From Verrucomicrobiota bacterium (lineage in GTDB: Bacteria; Verrucomicrobiota; Verrucomicrobiia; Limisphaerales; UBA8199), in the NCBI GenBank assembly GCA_029974925.1, contig JARKQH010000123.1, forward strand, positions 1-45,446: DNA of 45,446 nt, read 5' to 3'. The position numbers and the translations under genes are program-made. Numbering within the stretch: the stretch's first letter is position 1; the number at the start of each line of letters is the position of its first letter. The notes under the pieces were generated by a model that was not told the DNA's origin, did not search any database, and saw only the letters and a program-made list of their open reading frames with translations. This document shows positions 41,163 to 45,446 of the stretch, one piece after another.

Positions 41163-42215
41163 TCAGCGACGACGTCGCTGAGCCAGCACGGCCGCTACAA
41201 TGATTCCTCCCGTCAGCATCAGGCGGCTGGCTTCCGGCACGGCGTTGATGCTTAGGATTTTTTCCAAGTATCCGATTGTCAAGGTGCCGAGCAGAGTCAG
41301 GCCGATGCCCCCCCGCCCGCCGGTGAGGGGGGTGCCGCCAATCACCACAATCGCGATGGCGGTCAATTCGTAACCGGCGCCGGCCTCGGGGTCGCCCTGC
41401 TGTTCCTGCGCCGCCTGGCACAAGCCGGCCACGGCTGCGAACAGGCCGCTGGCCGCGTATGCCGCGAATTTCGACATCCGGACGGGAACGGCGGAAAGCC
41501 GGGCCGCTTCCTCGTTGCCGCCAATAGCGTAAAGGTACCGGCCCCAGTAATGCTTGGACAACGCCAGCCAGGCCAACAGCGCGCACGCCAGGAAGATCAA
41601 AGTTACCACCGCCACGTTGCTCCCCAGCACGCGGCTGTCCAGCGCTCGAAAAATCGAAGGCACGTCCACGTATTGATAGGTCCCATCGGCGTTCTTGACG
41701 GCCGTCGAGACTTTCATGCCTCCCGACACCGTCTTGGCCAGTCCCCGGGCAAAGACCATCATGGCCAGGGTGGCAATAAATGGCTGCAACCCGAGGCGGG
41801 CCGCCAGCACGCCGGAAACCCCGCCGCAACTCAGGCCGAGCAACAGCGACAGCGGAATCGAAATCCAGCCCGGCCAGCCCCAATGGATGGACATGAGGGA
41901 AAAACTGACCGCCACCACCGCCAGCACACTGCCGACCGCGAGGTCAATGCCGCCGCTGATGATCACCAGCGTCAGCCCGCAGGCCAGAATCCCAAACACC
42001 GAAGCCTGGCGCAGCGCGTCCCGATGCGTGCCCAGTTTGAAAAAGGCGCCCTCGGCGTGAAACAGGCAACCCAGCACCAGCACCAGACAGAGCGCCACCA
42101 GCGCTCGGGCGGCGGGGATTGCCCAGAATTCCGCCAGCCATTGCCTCAACCGGGCCGGGCTTCTCGCGGCGGCGGGTTCCAACGTCCCGTGGTGACCTGA
42201 CGAGCCTGCTTTCAC
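41163..42215 (-). CDS. RbsC-type sugar ABC transporter permease
   Basis: A 350-residue inner-membrane permease of the ribose/xylose/galactose class (BPD_transp_2). Family segments: CGLTLVIISGGIDLAVGSVLA, QPFIATLAMMVFARGLA, YAIGGNEEAARLSAVPV, ELTAIAIVVIGGTPLTGGRG and a last helix with LMLTGGIIVAAVLA; about nine to ten TM helices. An odd hydrophilic loop (MKVSTAVKNADGTYQYVDV) follows the EEA-type helix, common in the family. Translation starts at GTG 42215, next to a GACCGG/CCGGTC palindrome. No ATPase or binding-protein gene adjoins it; a matching binding lipoprotein lies 10 kb away. It is 39 nt downstream of the CbiX-like gene on the same strand. Confidence 0.9.
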   Translation of the reverse strand: MKAGSSGHHGTLEPAAARSPARLRQWLAEFWAIPAARALVALCLVLVLGCLFHAEGAFFKLGTHRDALRQASVFGILACGLTLVIISGGIDLAVGSVLAVVAVSFSLMSIHWGWPGWISIPLSLLLGLSCGGVSGVLAARLGLQPFIATLAMMVFARGLAKTVSGGMKVSTAVKNADGTYQYVDVPSIFRALDSRVLGSNVAVVTLIFLACALLAWLALSKHYWGRYLYAIGGNEEAARLSAVPVRMSKFAAYAASGLFAAVAGLCQAAQEQQGDPEAGAGYELTAIAIVVIGGTPLTGGRGGIGLTLLGTLTIGYLEKILSINAVPEASRLMLTGGIIVAAVLAQRRRR

Positions 42216-42217
42216 AG

Positions 42218-42239
42218 GACCGGAGCATAATAACCGGTC
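42218..42239. promoter_or_regulatory. Inverted repeat GACCGG/CCGGTC before the permease start codon
   Basis: Two 6-nt arms around a 10-nt AT-rich centre that contains TATTAT on the minus strand, directly upstream of GTG 42215. It could be an operator over a -10 box. No -35 is evident. Confidence 0.35.
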
Positions 42240-42254
42240 TGCCGGGCGTCGAGA

Positions 42255-43133
42255 TTAATGGCTGGCCAGCGGCTGCGCCTGCGGTTCGTCCTCCAACCAG
42301 CGGGCGGCTTCCTGAACCCGCTGGAGAATCACCTCCGCCAGCAGCGGCTCGCTGCCGACGCTGCGTGCGCACCAGATGCGTTTGCCCCAGCGCTCGGTCG
42401 GGTTCCGCCAGGTTGGCCGGCCGTTTTTCAACTGTTCCCGAACCCGGTCGGCAGGTTCTCCCAGCAACACCGGGATGTCTTCCCGCACGTGAAGGCCGTC
42501 ACTGGTGAAAAACGGCACCAGCACCACGGACCGGGTCTGGGCCAACTGGTAACAGCCACTGATGAGCGGAGCTTCCTCGATGAAGCAGGGATGCACTGCT
42601 GCGTAGAGTTGAAGCGAGGCAATGAGGTTGACCTGCCGTTCGATCGCCTTGCGCGAATTCTCGTTTTGGCCGGTGCCGTGCCCGGCAATGAACAACGTGG
42701 TTTCGCGCGGGCTGGGTGCGCGGGGGAACGGAGCCTCTTCGACCGCCTGCCGGGCCCGGGCCAGCAGCACGTGGGTCATGCTTTCGTGCGTGCCGACCGC
42801 GCGGCAGTACACCCAGGTCTGGCCCTTCTCGGACCGCGTCCGCCGCCAGTCCGGTCCCGGTTCGAAGCCCAAGGCTCGCGGGATGACTTCCTCGCTGAAA
42901 TAGCCCTCGCTGATGAAAAACGGCAGAATGAAAACCCGCGGGGCGGTTATGCGCGTCCGCACCCCGGTGACGAACGGTTCCTGCCTCCAGAAGGCCTCGT
43001 GAACCGAACGAAAAAGCCCCCGCTGGCGCAACCGCGCCGCGTGCTCGCGAACCGGCGCGGCCGAGTCGGAGTTGGCGCTCGAGCCATGTCCCACAATCAA
43101 CAGCGCCGCATCTGGGAACCCAGGGCAATCCAT
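42255..43133 (-). CDS. Two-domain CbiX/SirB-like chelatase-family protein
   Basis: A 292-residue protein made of two sirohydrochlorin-chelatase-like halves. Half 1 starts ALLIVGHGSSANSDSAAPVREHA and contains VFILPFFISEGYF; half 2 starts TTLFIAGHGTGQNENSRKAI and contains VVLVPFFTSDGLHVREDIP. Both keep the metal-binding His of GHG and the PFF-S/T-xG strand, and the C-terminal part adds WGKRIWCARSVG. Known members insert Co or Ni/Fe into sirohydrochlorin or bind metals. No tetrapyrrole genes are near, so the function is open. ATG 43133 gives the direct start of the first strand; a longer frame to 43304 looks spurious and would run into the mnmA start region. Confidence 0.82.
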   Translation of the reverse strand: MDCPGFPDAALLIVGHGSSANSDSAAPVREHAARLRQRGLFRSVHEAFWRQEPFVTGVRTRITAPRVFILPFFISEGYFSEEVIPRALGFEPGPDWRRTRSEKGQTWVYCRAVGTHESMTHVLLARARQAVEEAPFPRAPSPRETTLFIAGHGTGQNENSRKAIERQVNLIASLQLYAAVHPCFIEEAPLISGCYQLAQTRSVVLVPFFTSDGLHVREDIPVLLGEPADRVREQLKNGRPTWRNPTERWGKRIWCARSVGSEPLLAEVILQRVQEAARWLEDEPQAQPLASH

Positions 43134-43266
43134 GATGCACCCATAACCCAGGAACCGGCCGGCGGCAAGTGGCCCCGGCCACCGTTTATCAAGCCTGGCT
43201 GTTAGTTGAGGGGCCAAGCGCGAAGCGATTTTACACCCGGGCCGAGGTGCGATACGGTGGCAGGGA

Positions 43267-44361
43267 GTGACAGTCAAACCCAGAATTCGAGTGGTGGCCG
43301 GCATGAGCGGTGGAGTGGATTCCTCCGCCGCGGCCGCCTTGTTGTTGGAACAGGGCTACGAGGTGATTGGCGTCACCCTCAAGCTTTGGCCGCAGGACTG
43401 CGTGTCCCGGGCGGAGGATAAGTGCTGCGGGCCGCAGGCGGTAAGCGATGCGCGCGCGGTGTGCCAGAAGCTGGGCATCCCCTACTACCTGGTGGATGAA
43501 TCCGCCGAGTTTCGGTCCCGTGTGATTGAGTATTTTGCCCGTGAATACCAAGCGGGCCGGACGCCCAATCCTTGCGTCGTCTGCAACCAGACGCTCAAGT
43601 TCGGCCGGCTGCTCCAGCGGGCCGATCAATTGGGCGCCCAGTATGTCGCCACCGGCCATTTCGCACGACTGGAGCCAAGCCCGGACGGCAGGCGGATGCT
43701 GCTCAAACGTGGGCGGGATCGGCGCAAGGATCAGAGCTATTTTCTTTTCTCGCTGAGCCAGGGGCAGTTGCGTCGGGCTCTGTTTCCGCTGGGGGAAAAA
43801 ACCAAGGCGGACACGCGCGAGGTGGCCCGGGGCTGCCGACTCAAGACGGCCGAGAAGGAGGAGAGCATGGAAATCTGTTTCGTGCCGGACAATGACTATG
43901 GGCGGTTCTTGGAGCAAAGCCGGCTGGTGCAGCGTCATCGGGGGGAGATCGTGGACCGGCAGGGGCGGGTCCTGGGTTACCACGACGGAATCGAGTTCTT
44001 CACGATTGGCCAGCGCAAGGGCCTCCGCATTGCCGCCGCCAAGCCGCTTTATGTGTTGGACTTGGATGCGGCAACCAACCGTGTCATCGTTGGGGGCTCC
44101 GAGGGGCTCGAGCGGCAGGAATTCCTGGTCGAGCGCTGCAACTGGATCGCGGAGGAAAACCCCGTCGCGAGCTTTCAGGCCATGGTGAAAATCCGCTACA
44201 ATCATCCCGGCGCCGAGGCAATTGTGACTCCCCTTGAAGGCGGACGGGCACGGGTAAGACTCGAAGTGCCGCAGCGTGCGGTCACTCCCGGTCAGGCAGC
44301 GGTGTTCTATCAGGAGGACCTGGTGTTGGGCGGCGGGTGGATCGCCGGCCGGGCGGCGTAG
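43267..44361 (+). CDS. mnmA: tRNA-specific 2-thiouridylase MnmA
   Basis: Puts sulfur on U34 of tRNA-Lys, -Glu and -Gln. The PP-loop is SGGVDSS (14-20). Catalytic cysteines are Cys103 in TPNPCVVCNQ and Cys204 in SMEICFVPDND, with KDQSYFLFSL and FTIGQRKGLRI as further signatures. Length 364 is normal. GTG 43267 is the only start that keeps the first strand (RVVAGMSGG), with AGGGA immediately before it. The gene is divergent from the CbiX-like gene by about 130 nt and convergent with the PLD-family gene; a hairpin follows the stop by 2 nt. Confidence 0.96.
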   Translation: MTVKPRIRVVAGMSGGVDSSAAAALLLEQGYEVIGVTLKLWPQDCVSRAEDKCCGPQAVSDARAVCQKLGIPYYLVDESAEFRSRVIEYFAREYQAGRTPNPCVVCNQTLKFGRLLQRADQLGAQYVATGHFARLEPSPDGRRMLLKRGRDRRKDQSYFLFSLSQGQLRRALFPLGEKTKADTREVARGCRLKTAEKEESMEICFVPDNDYGRFLEQSRLVQRHRGEIVDRQGRVLGYHDGIEFFTIGQRKGLRIAAAKPLYVLDLDAATNRVIVGGSEGLERQEFLVERCNWIAEENPVASFQAMVKIRYNHPGAEAIVTPLEGGRARVRLEVPQRAVTPGQAAVFYQEDLVLGGGWIAGRAA

Positions 44362-44363
44362 TC

Positions 44364-44382
44364 CCGGCGGTCAGTGCGCCGG
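44364..44382. terminator. Candidate terminator hairpin after mnmA
   Basis: CCGGCG (44364-44369) and CGCCGG (44377-44382) form a perfect 6-bp stem with a 7-nt loop in the 44-nt space between convergent genes. The trailing bases are only weakly T-rich. Confidence 0.4.
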
Positions 44383-44405
44383 CCTTGCTGGCTGCGCCCT
44401 TGCGC

Positions 44406-45446
44406 TCAATCCGGCAGCGCTCGCCATTGCCAGCGGGCAATGTACGAGTCCAGCCGGACCAGGATCAGGTAGGCCCAATGTTGCTTGAGACGCTGCCAGA
44501 AGGATACCGAGCTGCGCCAGGATTCGCGGGTGACCGGCTTGGAATGCTGCAAAGCCTGTTCAAACAATTCGCTCGCTTCGCGGGCCATGCCGGGCCGCTC
44601 GAAACGAAGCATGAGCTCATAGTTGATGTTCAGGCTGCGGTGGTCCAGGTTCGCCGACCCAACATATACAGCGTCGTCAATGATCAGCAGCTTGGCATGA
44701 AGAATCTGAGGCTGGTACTCGTAAATCTCGACTCCGGCGCGCAAGAAGCGGCCGTAGAGACTTTGCCCTGCCAGTTGAGAGACGCGCACGTCGGACTTGC
44801 CGGCTAACAACAACTGCACCCGGCCCCCGGAGCGGGCAACGCGGAAAAGATGGCGTCGCAGCCGCCAGGTGGGCAGGAAGTAGGCGACCATGATCCGGAC
44901 CGAGCGTGCCGCCGCCAAATCGCGCCTGAGGGCGGCCTTGATGGGTGACCCGCCGCGGGCCGGCCCGCTCAGGAGAAGCTGTTCCCCGGTCCCTTGAATC
45001 GTCCGCCGGGCATTGGACTTTCGCAACAGGACAAATCGCTTGTGGCGGAATTCCGCCCGCTCGAACATTTCGTCAAACGAGGCGGCCAGTTGGGGCACCA
45101 GCGGACCTTTCAGCCGCAGACCCACGTCGCGCCAGCCGGAGTGCACCCCGTCACCTTCATACTCCGGGGCAATGTTAAAACCGCCGACGAACGCCACCTC
45201 GTTGTCGCACACCAGCAGCTTGCGATGGTCCCGAATCCCCAACCGTTCCAACGACAAGGGGTTGAAGTAGCGGACCTGTCCGCCAGCCGCTTGCAAGGAA
45301 TCCCAAAACGAGGCGGGCAGTGAGTGCGACCCCAGCCCGTCCAGCAGCACCCGCACCCGAACACCCCGGCGACAGCTTCGCACCAGCGCCTCTCGAAACC
45401 GGTCGCCGGGCGCCCCGGCCTTGAAGATGTAGGTTTCAAGCGCGAC
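44406..45446 (-). CDS. Cardiolipin synthase-like phospholipase D family protein, 5' part missing
   Basis: Partial gene running off the right edge; the reading frame is open to the last base of the window (VALETYIFKAGAPGDRFREAL before residue Val-Arg-Ser-Cys at 45383), so the start lies outside. Two HKD motifs of the PLD superfamily are present: DHRKLLVCDNEVAFVGGFN and HAKLLIIDDAVYVGSANLD, the latter followed by HRSLNINYELML. These form one active site that joins two phospholipids into cardiolipin, or cleaves phosphodiesters. The C-terminal tail (SFWQRLKQHWAYLILVRLDSY) is amphipathic. No TM segment is seen in the visible part; bacterial Cls usually has its two TM helices at the N-terminus, which is missing here. 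Confidence 0.88.
   Translation of the reverse strand, partial: VALETYIFKAGAPGDRFREALVRSCRRGVRVRVLLDGLGSHSLPASFWDSLQAAGGQVRYFNPLSLERLGIRDHRKLLVCDNEVAFVGGFNIAPEYEGDGVHSGWRDVGLRLKGPLVPQLAASFDEMFERAEFRHKRFVLLRKSNARRTIQGTGEQLLLSGPARGGSPIKAALRRDLAAARSVRIMVAYFLPTWRLRRHLFRVARSGGRVQLLLAGKSDVRVSQLAGQSLYGRFLRAGVEIYEYQPQILHAKLLIIDDAVYVGSANLDHRSLNINYELMLRFERPGMAREASELFEQALQHSKPVTRESWRSSVSFWQRLKQHWAYLILVRLDSYIARWQWRALPD

Noticed and set aside
43134-43304. N-terminal extension of the CbiX-like protein
   Set aside because: Arg/Pro-rich with no fold character and overlapping the mnmA start; ATG 43133 begins the first strand of the domain.

Overview
The window looks like a chromosomal segment of a GC-rich member of the Verrucomicrobiota (PVC group), probably a Limisphaerales/Pedosphaera-like lineage. 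The evidence is a type II pseudopilin with the [18 protein letters not shown] segment, several very large secreted proteins built from lectin-like and Ig-like domains that end in an RFYR-type module, many twin-arginine (Tat) exported sugar enzymes, and few clear Shine-Dalgarno sites. The assignment comes from gene style only, not from a marker gene.

Left part (1-9.9 kb): etfB-etfA (electron transfer flavoprotein) converge on a secreted heparinase II/III-like protein, sharing the tetranucleotide CTAG as stop codons. rlmN and a short-form alpha-glucan phosphorylase follow on the minus strand. Facing away is a pair of envelope genes, the second joining a 7TMR-HDED-like extracytoplasmic domain to one membrane helix and a coiled coil.

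9.9-11.7 kb: a complete ISKra4-type insertion sequence with 22-bp perfect terminal inverted repeats and a 9-bp target duplication. It carries a DUF6788-like ORF and a transposase in the +1 frame, joined at an A9 run. It has separated the HDED gene from a tightly packed block (11.7-16 kb): Ser/Thr kinase, N-carbamoylputrescine amidase, RmlD-like reductase, GluQ and a nitroreductase, the first three overlapping by 4 nt.

16-31.6 kb: an ECF sigma factor with a membrane protein likely to be its anti-sigma factor, then genes for sugar and glycan use: a Tat-exported Gfo/Idh/MocA oxidoreductase, an OYE-type flavin oxidoreductase, a secreted GHL10 hydrolase with four Ig domains, a secreted alpha/beta hydrolase, a Tat-exported beta-propeller glycosidase-like protein, tRNA-Arg(ACG), and a three-gene operon (sugar-binding lipoprotein, GH172/DUF2961 enzyme, TIM-barrel isomerase).

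31.6-42.2 kb: two paralogous giant secreted proteins, one ending in a metallophosphoesterase domain. Both are preceded by a shared 26-nt element and lie either side of a XylR-like AraC regulator. An orphan pseudopilin and an RbsC-type permease follow. The binding protein and permease are about 10 kb apart and no ABC ATPase is present.

Right end: a two-domain CbiX-like protein, mnmA, and a cardiolipin-synthase/PLD-family gene running off the edge. No CRISPR array, rRNA, prophage or recognisable defence system was seen. The strongest candidates for something undescribed are the HDED membrane protein, the shared element before the giant secreted genes, and the recurring RFYR module.
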